Source of the DNA: Companilactobacillus insicii
Lineage (GTDB): Bacteria; Bacillota; Bacilli; Lactobacillales; Lactobacillaceae
Length of the DNA: 64,000 nt
NCBI RefSeq assembly: GCF_003946015.1
Contig: NZ_RHNU01000002.1
Location: 62,001 to 126,000 of the forward strand
Direction of reading: 5' to 3'
A program made the translations under genes and the position numbers. The notes beneath the pieces were generated by a model. That model ran no database searches. It was not told the origin of the DNA and was given only the letters and a program-made list of their open reading frames with translations. Positions 24,988-34,765 of the stretch are shown here, piece by piece. Position 1 is the first letter of the stretch. Each line of letters starts with the position of its first letter.

Positions 24988-25374
24988 ATGAGAAGTCTAC
25001 TAAAGTTTTTGTTGTTATCAGTTACTATTATAGGATTGGCATACGTTGGTGCATGCGCATATACAAAAGATCGTACAGATCAATTTTCACAGGCATTAGG
25101 ACAATACAATTTCTTAGTTAAGAAAGAAGCCCGCTACGTTAAGATTGACAATGCTAAGGGTAAAGATGAAGATGGTTATGGTAATTATGATTACCAACTA
25201 ACTAGTTACGATAAGGATGGTAATGAACATCCAATTCAATTCACTGGTATGGGAAAGTTGAAACAAGGCCACTTCTTAGAGGTAACGACTAAAGGTGCAT
25301 ACGTTTATACTTACAAAGAAGTATTCAAAAAAGATATGCCTAGCGACGTTTATACCAAATTACAAGCAGAATAA
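24988..25374 (+). CDS. YxeA-family secreted protein
   Basis: 128 residues with an N-terminal hydrophobic signal/anchor (about 5-23), then a small beta-rich YxeA/DUF1093 domain (YVKIDNAKGKDEDGYGNYDYQLTSYD, cut here by description: residues 49-75). The family is extracellular and of unknown function; in bacilli it is often near stress or cell-envelope genes. Strong site AGGAGG precedes the ATG. The short peptide gene 87 bp upstream may share its transcript. Confidence 0.8.
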   Translation: MRSLLKFLLLSVTIIGLAYVGACAYTKDRTDQFSQALGQYNFLVKKEARYVKIDNAKGKDEDGYGNYDYQLTSYDKDGNEHPIQFTGMGKLKQGHFLEVTTKGAYVYTYKEVFKKDMPSDVYTKLQAE

Positions 25375-25377
25375 AGC

Positions 25378-25410
25378 AAAAGCTATGATCGGTTGATCAT
25401 AGCTTTTTTA
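25378..25410. terminator. Bidirectional terminator
   Basis: Stem AAAGCTATGATC/GATCATAGCTTT, loop GGTT, T run on the plus side and A run giving T on the minus side; serves the YxeA gene and the surface protein. Confidence 0.85.
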
Positions 25411-25414
25411 GTGC

Positions 25415-28156
25415 TTATAGATTAATATCACTGGCTTTAACAAATTCATTTGTAGCAATACGATAATAGTTTTCACCATTGATAACTTGGTATATATCCG
25501 TCTTGTACGATGAATCGGCAGGCAAACTGGTTGTCGTAACGTTTCCACGTTCATCATAAACAGGAGTTACTTTGTTGGTAGTAATGACTGGCGAATCATA
25601 ATCGTAATCATAGACATTATCTGCCTTAACAAACTCGTTAGTTGATACACGATAATACTTGTCACCATTGATTTCAACGATTCTGTCACTATACCAATCA
25701 GTCGATGGTTTTAAGGCTCTGTTCAAAGTTTTACCGTGAGCATCAACGATGTCACCATAATTATTGTCATAAACTCTGACATGGGTGTCCTTAGTTGTAT
25801 AAATATAAACATCATTAGCATTGATCCATCTATTAGTGGATACACGATAATATGTTGTGCCATCTAATTCCATCTTTTTATCGTTGTACCAAGTAGTATT
25901 TGGATTGAGATATTCATTGGCTACTGCATTGCCTTCTGAATCATATAACTGTACTTTAGAGTGATTATCAAAGGTCGCAACAGTTTGCTTGATTTTTTCT
26001 GCTTCACCACTCGGCTTATTGTCTTGTTCTGGTTCACTCGAACCTCCACCGCTGTGATGGTTGTTATTGGCTGGAGCTTCGTAAGTCTTATAATATGCGT
26101 CTACGAAGTTGGGAACATCACCACCAACTATTCCGGTTAAAGCACTTCCATTACCATCAGGTGAAATATTGAAATTAATGAAAGCATTAATAATATCTTT
26201 GAGACTGGTCATATCTTTAGAAATATTATCCCAGCCAGCCATATCAGCAATTGTTTCAGTATCCTCTCCACCATTTAGTTTTCCTAAATTCATGGTTGTT
26301 TTATCCCAATCTAAGGTTTTGTTACTATTAGGTAATTTATCCAAATCTGATTGGAATCCAGTATCTTTAGTCACATCTGTCTGGTTCATCTGCAATGCGG
26401 CTGTTGAGGAGCTATCCTTAGTAGGATCATCTTCGTAGTGTACATTAATATTCAAATTGTATGGAACTAACTGATCCACAACAACATTAACCACCTGTTC
26501 TGCCCCATTAGTGTAATCTAACTCTACTTCAGAAGGATTAGGATTTACATAGCCATCAGGTACATATTGCGAAGCATCTACTGTTGTTCCATCAACAACA
26601 GCACCGCTCTTAACAGATATTGGTTTATCCTTTGTTGGATCTTGCTTACTTGTAAAGTAATTGATTGTGTAGTTGACTTTGTCCTTATCTACTACAATCC
26701 AAGTTTGATTTCCTTCTGGTGGAGTATTTCCTGGCTCGTTCGTATACAGCCCTGCTAGATCATTATTTGAGTAAATATAATCTTTAGGATAATATTTGCT
26801 TGCCCAGTTCTTATCTTGATTTACCCATCCTTTATATAAATTAGTATCGAATCCCAAGTCTGCTGAACTCATCGGGATTGTTGGATTTAGCGTTATACTC
26901 TTTAACCCACTGTCATTATTTAAAAAGGCACCATCAATCACGTCTGATGGAAGTTGAAGATCCGACAAATCCAGGCTTACAAGATTGGGATCATCCATGA
27001 ATAGCTGATATATATTATGTACGTTTGATACATTAACATTGCTTAAAGTTATTTCATTAATACTACTCTGTGAGAACATATCTTGCATCGTTGCAATATG
27101 AAAATTAAAGTTGGACAAATCAGCTTTTTCTAAGTTATTAGTACCATCAAACATATAATCATATTTAGTTATCTTAGGCCAATCAAAGCCAGATAGATCA
27201 ACGTTTTTGATGCCACTACTACTGAACATGTGACTAACATCAGTCGCATTACTCATATTTAATGACGAGAAGTCATAGCTAGATAAATTTTTTGTACCGT
27301 CAAATAAATATTCAAAATTCTCTGTCTTAGATGTATCAAATTCATCGCTCATATTGCCTAAATCTGAAAGGTTTTCCATACGATCAAATAGAGATACGAT
27401 ATTTTTACCGGCGACTACTTTTCCATCAAAGTGAAGAGATTTGACCTTATCAAAATAATCATATCCACCAAACGGAGTTACTCCTGAAAATTCACCAGGA
27501 CCTTCATTAGTCCAAGTACCAGGTTCAATGTGTAGAACTCCCTGACTATTTATATACCAAGCACTACCTTTTTCATCGGTTCCGGACTCAACATTACTAT
27601 TGCCATCTTCCTTACTCGATGTAATATTAGTTGGATCATCAATTCCCTCAGCATTATCAGTAGTAGTTGAAGTTGGGTCAGAACCATCTGTATTCGCTAC
27701 TCCTTGTTGCTGACCTGAAGCTTGGTCTGTTGCTGATAGATCAGATGAAGCTTTTTGAATGGGTATAGTGGTTTGTGACGAATCATTATTAGAATTATCA
27801 ACACTACTTGAATTCGTATTACCTGATGCATTCACTGCTACTTTATTATCATTTTTAGCTGTATCCGAATTATTTAATTGAGATGCTCCGGAATTACCCG
27901 CGTTAGTAGTATCTGAACTATTGTTAGGAGATACCGTTTTAACATTTGCACTACTATCAGAGCTGCCTGCAACGGATTGACTCTCAGTTACAGATAAATT
28001 TACATCTGCCTTAACTGTCGCTCCAGGAGCAGACCCCAAGAATAACATTCCGCCAGCGAAAGCTAGAGTCGAAGCTACTATCCAGTTTTTACCTGATTTA
28101 TATAATTTCTTTCTTAAAATTGCATTTGGTTCACGCTTTAATTGCTCGAATCTCAT
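25415..28156 (-). CDS. Large surface protein with BspA-type repeats and SLAP domains
   Basis: 913 residues. KxYKxGKxW-type signal (KLYKSGKNW, about 16-24) with cleavage near VKADV; a Ser/Asn/Thr-rich low-complexity stretch (about 50-180); a BspA/DUF285-like leucine-rich repeat region (about 230-460: repeated MFxxxxNLxxxDLSxF units); two bacterial Ig/MucBP-like segments; and three SLAP repeats at the C-terminus (each with Y.RV/IATN.F/W.KA/NA), which hold proteins on the wall non-covalently. No LPxTG. Likely adhesin. I chose the ATG at 28156 since GGGAGG lies 8 nt upstream; a longer frame starts in the leader. Confidence 0.85.
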   Translation of the reverse strand: MRFEQLKREPNAILRKKLYKSGKNWIVASTLAFAGGMLFLGSAPGATVKADVNLSVTESQSVAGSSDSSANVKTVSPNNSSDTTNAGNSGASQLNNSDTAKNDNKVAVNASGNTNSSSVDNSNNDSSQTTIPIQKASSDLSATDQASGQQQGVANTDGSDPTSTTTDNAEGIDDPTNITSSKEDGNSNVESGTDEKGSAWYINSQGVLHIEPGTWTNEGPGEFSGVTPFGGYDYFDKVKSLHFDGKVVAGKNIVSLFDRMENLSDLGNMSDEFDTSKTENFEYLFDGTKNLSSYDFSSLNMSNATDVSHMFSSSGIKNVDLSGFDWPKITKYDYMFDGTNNLEKADLSNFNFHIATMQDMFSQSSINEITLSNVNVSNVHNIYQLFMDDPNLVSLDLSDLQLPSDVIDGAFLNNDSGLKSITLNPTIPMSSADLGFDTNLYKGWVNQDKNWASKYYPKDYIYSNNDLAGLYTNEPGNTPPEGNQTWIVVDKDKVNYTINYFTSKQDPTKDKPISVKSGAVVDGTTVDASQYVPDGYVNPNPSEVELDYTNGAEQVVNVVVDQLVPYNLNINVHYEDDPTKDSSSTAALQMNQTDVTKDTGFQSDLDKLPNSNKTLDWDKTTMNLGKLNGGEDTETIADMAGWDNISKDMTSLKDIINAFINFNISPDGNGSALTGIVGGDVPNFVDAYYKTYEAPANNNHHSGGGSSEPEQDNKPSGEAEKIKQTVATFDNHSKVQLYDSEGNAVANEYLNPNTTWYNDKKMELDGTTYYRVSTNRWINANDVYIYTTKDTHVRVYDNNYGDIVDAHGKTLNRALKPSTDWYSDRIVEINGDKYYRVSTNEFVKADNVYDYDYDSPVITTNKVTPVYDERGNVTTTSLPADSSYKTDIYQVINGENYYRIATNEFVKASDINL

Positions 28157-28249
28157 AATATTAACCTCCCTGTTAATACCTTCCATTCAAGTCCATAATA
28201 GTTCTAAATTTTAAAAAATTACATGGCAAAACGTCATATAATGGCAAAA

Positions 28250-28281
28250 AAAGAGCCAACAGACAACTGTCTGTTGGCTCA
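28250..28281 (-). terminator. Terminator of the 44-residue protein gene
   Basis: Perfect stem GAGCCAACAGAC/GTCTGTTGGCTC, loop AGTT on the minus strand, then T7. Confidence 0.85.
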
Positions 28282-28294
28282 AACTGACTAATAA

Positions 28295-28429
28295 TTACTT
28301 AGCAGCTTTTTCTTCACGACTCTTAAGGAATTCTTTAACGGCTTGGGCTTTTGCCATGCGTTCTTCACCGTTCTTAGCGTTAACGGGACGGCGGTGGCCT
28401 GTATAGCCTTTATGTGTATTTTGTGACAT
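28295..28429 (-). CDS. Small basic protein of unknown function (44 residues)
   Basis: Starts MSQNTHKGYTGHRRPVN and ends in a charged helix (AQAVKEFLKSREEKAAK). GGAGG precedes the ATG by 7 nt and a strong terminator follows, so it is a complete single-gene unit. The basic, His/Arg-rich first half may bind nucleic acid, but no family was recognised. Confidence 0.75.
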   Translation of the reverse strand: MSQNTHKGYTGHRRPVNAKNGEERMAKAQAVKEFLKSREEKAAK

Positions 28430-28613
28430 CTAAATCCCTCCTCCCTTTTCTAGTATTGTCTTATTATTCAACCCTATTATTGTAAAGGAATATGTCAAAT
28501 TATTCAACAACTATTTTCCTATTATACTTTAATTATCCTTAGAATCCTATAAATACACTTAAACTTATTTATAGGATAAAATAGACTGATAAAGAAACTA
28601 TAGGAGAAATTAA

Positions 28614-30221
28614 ATGGGATTTTTAGAAAATATGAGTAAAAACAACCAATACCCTATCATATTCATTGGGTCTGGCATTACCAGAAGATACTTTACAAAC
28701 TCATACAGCTGGGAAGAATTATTGCGTTCATTATGGAATGAAGTAAACGATGAAAATGCGTATTTCAACAAATATTATAGTTTACAAACATCCTTAAAAG
28801 ATCCAACTGATTTTAATATTTACACAAGCATATCGGATCAGTTAGAAAAAGAAATAAATGATGCCTTCTTCTCTGAAAAACTGTCTATTTCAGGATTAAC
28901 CCTTGAAACTGCCCACAATATGAAGAAATCTCCTTATAAAACACTAATAGCAAATAAAATACAATCATCAATTTTAAAAGATAGCGACGATGCAAAACAG
29001 GAAATTGAGTCATTTTCTAAAATGCTTGGAAAAGCTAGGCAAATAGTTACTACCAACTACGATACATTTATCGAAGAAAGAATGAACGGAGCAGTAAAAG
29101 TAAATGTAGGGAATAGCGGCTTGTTTGAACCTTCCATTGAGTGGGGGGAATTATATAAAATTCATGGTTCGGTAAAAGATCCAAACAGTATAGTCATAAC
29201 AAGTAAAGACTACGACTCAACAAGAAAAACCTCTGTACTAGTAAATGCAAAAATTTTAACAAAATTAACAGAATCTCCAATTATATTCTTTGGTTACTCA
29301 CTAACGGATGAAAATATTCTTAAACTTTTAACAGATTATTCTGAGAACATGCCATTTGATATAGACAAAGCAGCTAGTCGAATAGGTGTCGTTAGTTATA
29401 AACCTAACCAAAGTTCAATTAAAGAATCAATTGCAGAAATTCCAGAATTAAGAATACACTACACAAAATTAGAAACTGATAATTTCAATAAAATATACAA
29501 TATGATTTCTGAAATAAATCAGGGGTTCTCTCCATATGAAATTTCAAAGTATCAATCAGCATTTAAACAAATAATTGACACTAAAGGACAGAGTGGCAAA
29601 TTAGGCAGTGTGCTAACAAGTTTTGTCAACATTGATGATCTACCGTCAGAATTAAAAACTAAAGACCTTATAGTGGCATTTGGTGATAGAAGATACCTAT
29701 ATAAAATGCCAGATTACTATGACTATATATATTCATATTTCAACGCACTTAATGATATGCCATTAGAAATTGCTCTAAAATTTGTTTCCGGAATACCAAA
29801 AAACAACCCAATACCAATAAAAAGATATATTGACATATTGAATAAAGAAAACATATCCGTGGATCTTCCTGAAAAAGAATTAAATAAAATAAAGAAAAGA
29901 ATTGATGCCTATAATAATCTTGCCGATTTCATAGAAACTATAACTGAACAAAAAATCGGTATTGCAAATTCAAAAGAACTTTCCCAATTTAATACCCCAT
30001 TATCAATATTTAATTCCACATTAAAAGTAAGACCAAAAATGTTATATATTTGTAAACACATTAAAGAATTCAAGATAGAGGATTTAGATTTGTTTACTAA
30101 TTATATATTTACTGAATTTAGCAGTAAAAATAAGGTTTTAATCAGCCATACAGAATTTAGGAAATACTTCAATGCATACAGTATGGTCAAATACGGAATT
30201 CCACAATTAAAAGCAAAATAA
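28614..30221 (+). CDS. SIR2-domain protein, probable anti-phage NADase
   Basis: 535 residues. N-terminal SIR2-like domain (about 1-290): IFIGSGITRRY (nucleotide loop), TTNYDTF, KIHGSV with the catalytic-type His, and FFGYSLTDENI. The helical C-terminal half (about 300-535) matches nothing I recognise and would be the sensor. Stand-alone proteins of this layout are defence-associated sirtuins that deplete NAD on infection; that role is inferred. Base use is AT-richer and Lys/Asn-richer than neighbours, suggesting transfer. It is flanked by its own ribosome site (AGGAG) and terminator and has no partner gene. Confidence 0.8.
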   Translation: MGFLENMSKNNQYPIIFIGSGITRRYFTNSYSWEELLRSLWNEVNDENAYFNKYYSLQTSLKDPTDFNIYTSISDQLEKEINDAFFSEKLSISGLTLETAHNMKKSPYKTLIANKIQSSILKDSDDAKQEIESFSKMLGKARQIVTTNYDTFIEERMNGAVKVNVGNSGLFEPSIEWGELYKIHGSVKDPNSIVITSKDYDSTRKTSVLVNAKILTKLTESPIIFFGYSLTDENILKLLTDYSENMPFDIDKAASRIGVVSYKPNQSSIKESIAEIPELRIHYTKLETDNFNKIYNMISEINQGFSPYEISKYQSAFKQIIDTKGQSGKLGSVLTSFVNIDDLPSELKTKDLIVAFGDRRYLYKMPDYYDYIYSYFNALNDMPLEIALKFVSGIPKNNPIPIKRYIDILNKENISVDLPEKELNKIKKRIDAYNNLADFIETITEQKIGIANSKELSQFNTPLSIFNSTLKVRPKMLYICKHIKEFKIEDLDLFTNYIFTEFSSKNKVLISHTEFRKYFNAYSMVKYGIPQLKAK

Positions 30222-30268
30222 AACACCGCTAGTAGAAACTTTCAAGAGTTTCTAAAGCGGCGTTTTTT
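30222..30268 (+). terminator. Terminator of the SIR2 gene
   Basis: Two stacked stems: CCGCT/AGCGG outer and AGAAACT/AGTTTCT inner, followed by T6. Confidence 0.75.
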
Positions 30269-30391
30269 CAGCAAGCAGACAAAACAAACATTACGAGGCG
30301 TAACTGTTTTTTATCTGGTCTAATTATAACAAGGTTCTGTTTAAAAGGTCAATTTATTTATAAAAACCGTATCAATTGTTTTCAATAATAA

Positions 30392-31849
30392 TTAAGCTTC
30401 TTTAGTCTCTAACTTAGTTGCTTTAGTTTCTTTCTCAGCGACTACTTGTTCCTCATATTCTTTTGAGTGAACGCGGAATGCCAATAGGAATCCTAAGATT
30501 GCCAAGACTAATGTAAAGGCAAATCCATAATGAGCACCATTTGTGAATGCTAAGGCAGTTGAATGTCCACCATTAGCGAAGTAATTGTTTTGACCAGTAC
30601 TCAAAAGAATTGTAGCAATACCAGTAGCGACAGCTCCGATGACTTGTTGGAATGTATTGATAATTGCGGAACCATCAGCTGATTGATATTCGTTCAATGA
30701 ATTCAAACCATAAGTTTGAGATGGCGACATTGCTAGTGGCACACCGATCATAAGAACGATGTGAGCAGCAATGATATAACCTAATGAACTATTTTGATTA
30801 CTCATTAAGAACATAACGGCACCGATTCCTGAAATCAAGAATCCTAGACGTGTCATCCACTTTGCACCGATACTGTCGTAAGCTCGACCGGCACCAAATG
30901 ATACTAGGGCATTTACAACACCACCTGGCAACATAACAGCACCTGTTAAGGCAACCGCAACGCCAAGTCCATTTTGCAAGTACATTGGTAACAAGTACAT
31001 AGCAGAAAGTGTGATACCAAAGTTCAACATAACTAATAATGAACCTGTAACAAATTCTGGTCTGCGTAGAACTGCAAAATCCAAAGTTGGAGTTTTTGCA
31101 TGCATCTGCTGTTTGATATAAACAACTAGTAAAATCAATCCAGCAATCAACGCTATAACGGCAATATAAATACTGTTGCTTAAGTAACTAATACCAAAGA
31201 CAATTAGACCAAAACTGACAGTTGATAAGGCAATTGCTATCCAATCAACAGCTGGTTTAGTAACTTCGAAGACATTGGTTAAATTCTTTTCCATGAAAAT
31301 CAAAGCAATCAATAAAAAGACAATAAATGATGCAAAGATCCATCTCCATGATGAAACACCCAGAATAATACCTGAAATAGTAGGTCCAATAGCTGGAGCG
31401 AACATAATAACAAGAGCGGCTGCACCAAGGGCTGCACCAAGTTTGTTAGGTGGGAAAATTCTCATGGCAATTGAGAACATTAGTGGCAAGATAATACCTG
31501 TGGCAATACCTTGAATCATACGGCCAATTAGTAAAATTGCGAAACTAGGCGCAATTGCGGCAATAATTGAACCGACGATAAAGTCGATCAGGCCAAATCG
31601 AACCAATCCTCTAGTAGAATAATGTTTAGTTAATAAACTTGAAAGTGGTAGAACGATTGCAATTACTAGCATATAGCCAGTAACAAGCCATTGTACAGTA
31701 CCAGTTTCGATAGAAAAAGCCTTCATGATGGATGGAAGAGCAATGTTTAGTGAAGTTTCACTGAACATCCCCACGAATCCACCGATCAAAACACCCATTA
31801 AAGCTAAGTATGGATGAGTTGGTTTTGTGTTAATTTGAGATTTACTCAT
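30392..31849 (-). CDS. MFS exporter, DHA2 (14-helix) family
   Basis: 485-residue EmrB/QacA-type proton-driven exporter, about 14 helices; motifs ETSLNIALPSIM (helix 1), WLVTGYMLVIAIVLP and GRMIQGIATGIILP. I set the start at 31849 (MSKSQINTK), with GGAGG 5 nt upstream; the longer frame begins in the ribosome site. The C-terminus is Glu/Lys-rich. No regulator is adjacent. Distinct from the TetR-linked pump at 7139. Confidence 0.88.
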   Translation of the reverse strand: MSKSQINTKPTHPYLALMGVLIGGFVGMFSETSLNIALPSIMKAFSIETGTVQWLVTGYMLVIAIVLPLSSLLTKHYSTRGLVRFGLIDFIVGSIIAAIAPSFAILLIGRMIQGIATGIILPLMFSIAMRIFPPNKLGAALGAAALVIMFAPAIGPTISGIILGVSSWRWIFASFIVFLLIALIFMEKNLTNVFEVTKPAVDWIAIALSTVSFGLIVFGISYLSNSIYIAVIALIAGLILLVVYIKQQMHAKTPTLDFAVLRRPEFVTGSLLVMLNFGITLSAMYLLPMYLQNGLGVAVALTGAVMLPGGVVNALVSFGAGRAYDSIGAKWMTRLGFLISGIGAVMFLMSNQNSSLGYIIAAHIVLMIGVPLAMSPSQTYGLNSLNEYQSADGSAIINTFQQVIGAVATGIATILLSTGQNNYFANGGHSTALAFTNGAHYGFAFTLVLAILGFLLAFRVHSKEYEEQVVAEKETKATKLETKEA

Positions 31850-32095
31850 ATTTACCTCCATTTTTGTTGCAACAGTGGATTAATATACCAGAAAAAAAAT
31901 CTTTTCGTAAGTTTTTTCTGAAATTTTTTTATTTTGAGATGAAAATGAGGGGTAAAAATAGGAAATAAAAAGGCTGTGTTTATCGTTATAACGGTGGATA
32001 GTATTAAGCCATTGCCTTGTATTAATTGTATAAATCAAATATTGCTAGATTGAAAACATCTGTATATTGACTATACTTTCTTAAATCACGGCAAC

Positions 32096-32128
32096 AAAAA
32101 AACCGATAAATAAATTATCAGTTTTTAT
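32096..32128 (-). terminator. Terminator of the symporter gene
   Basis: Weak AT-rich stem AAAACCGATAA/TTATCAGTTTTT just after the stop at 32136; the only feature noted in the 31850-32135 gap. Confidence 0.55.
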
Positions 32129-32135
32129 AAATCAA

Positions 32136-33548
32136 TTATGATTTGTCAGTTTTAGGATCAGGTGTGTTGCCCTTTCCTGTCATCATATCCCATAATTTGC
32201 ATAATCCCATTAAGATCATTGGAGCAAAAATTGAAATATAAACATTATCTATTCCCAATGGATCTCCCATCAAGAACCATGCTGTAGCTAAAACAGCTGT
32301 ACCAATAAGTGCGATGTTGGCACTCTTTGTACTACCAAAGTGAGGTAGATAAAATCCTGAAACAGCAACAACTGTAATAGACATACGCAAAGCTTTACTA
32401 AAGAATGATAATTGTAGAATTTGTGGAACAATGAATGAGAAGATCAACGGTAAGAAACCAACAACAATTGATAAAATACGTGTCATACGTAGTTGTTGTT
32501 TAGGTTCTGGATGACGCATAGGAACATAGAAGTCATCAACAATTAAAGCAACTAATCCCAAAGCAACAGAACTAACACTGACGAACACTGATGCTACCAG
32601 AGCCGTTGCAACAAATCCTGCAAGGAACACATTCATATGTGTTAAGAATACTGGTAAAGCATACAATCCATTCATTGAAGGGAACAAGAACTTAGCAGCG
32701 ACACCAATTAAACCAATGGCAATTGCTAAAGGAACGAACAATACAGCTGCTAAATATGAAGCATGTTGTGCAGCTTTAGCATTCTTAGCAGATGAAATAG
32801 CTTGAACTAAGAATTGTGTTGAGAATACAGCACCAACTGTTGTTAAGATCCAACCAATGATTGTACCCCAACCAATATGACCATCTAGAGTAAAGTAAAA
32901 ATGAGGCATCTTTGTAACCATTGGTGAAATACCATGTGTCATTACTAATGCAAAGGCCAAAGTAATTAAAATACCAATGTATTTCACAAATGTATGAATA
33001 ACACTAACATATGCAACACTCTTCATACCACCAAATGAGAAATAGATTGTACTTACAATACCAACAATAACCATAGCGATAGGAAGTTTGATTCCTAAAA
33101 TCTGAACTAAAACACCAGCACCACTGATGTAATTACCAACATTAACTAAGAATAAAGCATAAATCATAATAATTGAAACAATAATCTTTGTTGAATGTCC
33201 ATATTGCTGTTCAACAGCACTAGAAATCGTAAATCCACCAGTATTATATAGACGTTTAACGAAGAATAAACCATAAAGAATAAATCCTATAACAGCAGCT
33301 ACAATTGCCCAAGATGCAGCAACACCATTACTAAATGAAGATTGTGCAGTACCAACCGTTGATTGAGCACCAATATACTCTGACATCAACAGGATACCTA
33401 AAACAAAAGTTGGAAGCTTATTACTTGCACGCATGAAATCGTCATTTGTGGAACCACCCCAACGAAAACTAAGATAACCGGTAATTAAAATGTATACCAG
33501 GATCATCCCCATGACTATCAGCGTATCATTCGAACTTAACATGTGCAT
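32136..33548 (-). CDS. Sodium:solute symporter (SSS family)
   Basis: 470 residues with about 13 hydrophobic helices. SSS blocks: YLSFRWGGSTNDDFMRA near the N-terminus, GAQSTVGTAQSSFSNG in helix 2, and FSFGGMKSVAYVSVIHTFVKY. It should import the substrate of the adjacent acid-sugar pathway with sodium; the exact substrate is unknown. It has its own promoter region with a regulon operator and two cre-like sites (33724-33761), and a leader of more than 100 nt with a 20-bp dyad at 33596-33615 just before GGGAGG. Confidence 0.85.
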   Translation of the reverse strand: MHMLSSNDTLIVMGMILVYILITGYLSFRWGGSTNDDFMRASNKLPTFVLGILLMSEYIGAQSTVGTAQSSFSNGVAASWAIVAAVIGFILYGLFFVKRLYNTGGFTISSAVEQQYGHSTKIIVSIIMIYALFLVNVGNYISGAGVLVQILGIKLPIAMVIVGIVSTIYFSFGGMKSVAYVSVIHTFVKYIGILITLAFALVMTHGISPMVTKMPHFYFTLDGHIGWGTIIGWILTTVGAVFSTQFLVQAISSAKNAKAAQHASYLAAVLFVPLAIAIGLIGVAAKFLFPSMNGLYALPVFLTHMNVFLAGFVATALVASVFVSVSSVALGLVALIVDDFYVPMRHPEPKQQLRMTRILSIVVGFLPLIFSFIVPQILQLSFFSKALRMSITVVAVSGFYLPHFGSTKSANIALIGTAVLATAWFLMGDPLGIDNVYISIFAPMILMGLCKLWDMMTGKGNTPDPKTDKS

Positions 33549-33723
33549 AACAATCGCACCTCCCAGAATAATTACATGACAAAAATCTAAATATTAATTG
33601 TTATGAATAACAATTCAACTTTACAAAAGGTTTTAGCTAGTCACGCTTCCTAGGACGGTAACCTTGCTCATCACCTTACAATCTATATACTACGAAAATT
33701 TCATGTCATTCGATATGTAATTA

Positions 33724-33761
33724 CCGTTTAAAGTTGAAGCGCTTACAAGTAAACGTTTCCA
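33724..33761. promoter_or_regulatory. Regulon operator and two cre-like sites upstream of the symporter
   Basis: On the minus strand CGCTTCAACTTTAAACGG (33741-33724) matches the cluster dyad GTTTMA-N3-TDAAAC. Two catabolite-response-like sites abut or overlap it: TGTAAGCGCTTCAA (33747-33734) and AGTAAACGTTTCCA (33748-33761), each 12 of 14 to TGWAANCGNTNWCA. This suggests induction by the pathway regulator and CcpA repression. Confidence 0.6.
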
Positions 33762-33837
33762 TTTACGCTTATTTTTTTATTTTATTGTCTTATTTTGAAA
33801 CAGAACACAGAAATATAATTATAGAAGCAAAAAATCC

Positions 33838-33872
33838 GAACCCTTAGTATCTATAAGAGTTCAGATCTTTTA
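33838..33872 (-). terminator. Terminator of the SDR gene
   Basis: Stem ATCTGAACTCTT/AAGGGTTCGGAT (minus strand, G-T pairs included) followed by T6. Confidence 0.65.
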
Positions 33873-33883
33873 TACTATCAATA

Positions 33884-34621
33884 CTATTGCATCAACTTAC
33901 CACCACTGAGATTTAAAATAGACCCCGTAATGAATTTTGCCTTATCTGATAACATAAATGCTACGGCTTCAGCGACGTCTTCAGGTTCTCCTAGCTTATG
34001 TAATGGGATCTTTTTAAGCATCTTATCACGATACTCTTGTGACCATTGCTTAGTCATCTCTGTTGCAATAGGCCCACATTGTACTGAATTAACACGAATA
34101 TTATTCTCAGCAAATTCTAGAGCAAAATGCTTTGTTAAGTAGTTTAATCCGGCCTTACTTGCTCCATAACTGGCTGCAGCATTTGGATGCGGTGTTACAC
34201 CATTAGCTGAAGTAATATTAACAATAGCACCTTCCTTTTGTTCAACCATAACTGGAAGAACCATTTTACTCATAATGAAACTGCCCGTTAAGTTAACTTT
34301 AATAACTAGCTCCCAATCCTTAACAGAAGTTTCCAATGTCTTTGTACGCTTCATCATACCAGCATCGTTAACTAATGCATCAATATGTCCAAATTTTTCT
34401 TTTGCATCATTAACTAGCTTTTGTGAAAATTCTGGATCAGTAATATCACCGGCCATTTGCAGACATTGTTGACCAATTTTTTCTATTTCTGATTGAACTT
34501 CAACCAATTCATCAGCTTCCAATCCAGTTAGAACTAAATCATAACCTTTCTTAGCTAATGTTAATGCTATTTGTTTACCAATACCTTGTGAACTACCTGT
34601 AACAATTGCTACTTTACTCAT
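33884..34621 (-). CDS. Short-chain dehydrogenase/reductase
   Basis: 245 residues, classical SDR. Cofactor motif TGSSQGIGKQIA (8-19), NDAGMM, catalytic Ser in ITSAN, YGASK (Tyr-Lys pair at about 155-159) and a C-terminal GGKLM. Ends with the usual GSILNLSGG. It has its own promoter with two copies of the regulon dyad and its own terminator. Likely oxidises or reduces a hydroxyl of the acid sugar; AGGAGG 8 nt before the ATG. Confidence 0.88.
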   Translation of the reverse strand: MSKVAIVTGSSQGIGKQIALTLAKKGYDLVLTGLEADELVEVQSEIEKIGQQCLQMAGDITDPEFSQKLVNDAKEKFGHIDALVNDAGMMKRTKTLETSVKDWELVIKVNLTGSFIMSKMVLPVMVEQKEGAIVNITSANGVTPHPNAAASYGASKAGLNYLTKHFALEFAENNIRVNSVQCGPIATEMTKQWSQEYRDKMLKKIPLHKLGEPEDVAEAVAFMLSDKAKFITGSILNLSGGKLMQ

Positions 34622-34691
34622 AAATCACGCCTCCTGTATTCGCTTTCATAAATATAATAATCTAAACATACTTTTAGAAATACTTATTTTG

Positions 34692-34709
34692 TGTTTCAAA
34701 GATAAACGT
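34692..34709. promoter_or_regulatory. Regulon operator, SDR promoter, proximal
   Basis: TGTTTCAAAGATAAACGT: half-sites GTTTCA and ATAAAC with a 3-bp gap. Lies 71 bp upstream of the SDR start codon. Confidence 0.65.
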
Positions 34710-34740
34710 ATAGTAAAATATAGGTCCAAATTTAATTATA

Positions 34741-34758
34741 TGTTTAAAAGTTAAACGT
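34741..34758. promoter_or_regulatory. Regulon operator, SDR promoter, distal
   Basis: TGTTTAAAAGTTAAACGT: perfect dyad GTTTAA-AAG-TTAAAC, 49 bp (start to start) from the proximal site. Confidence 0.68.
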
Positions 34759-34765
34759 ATAATAA

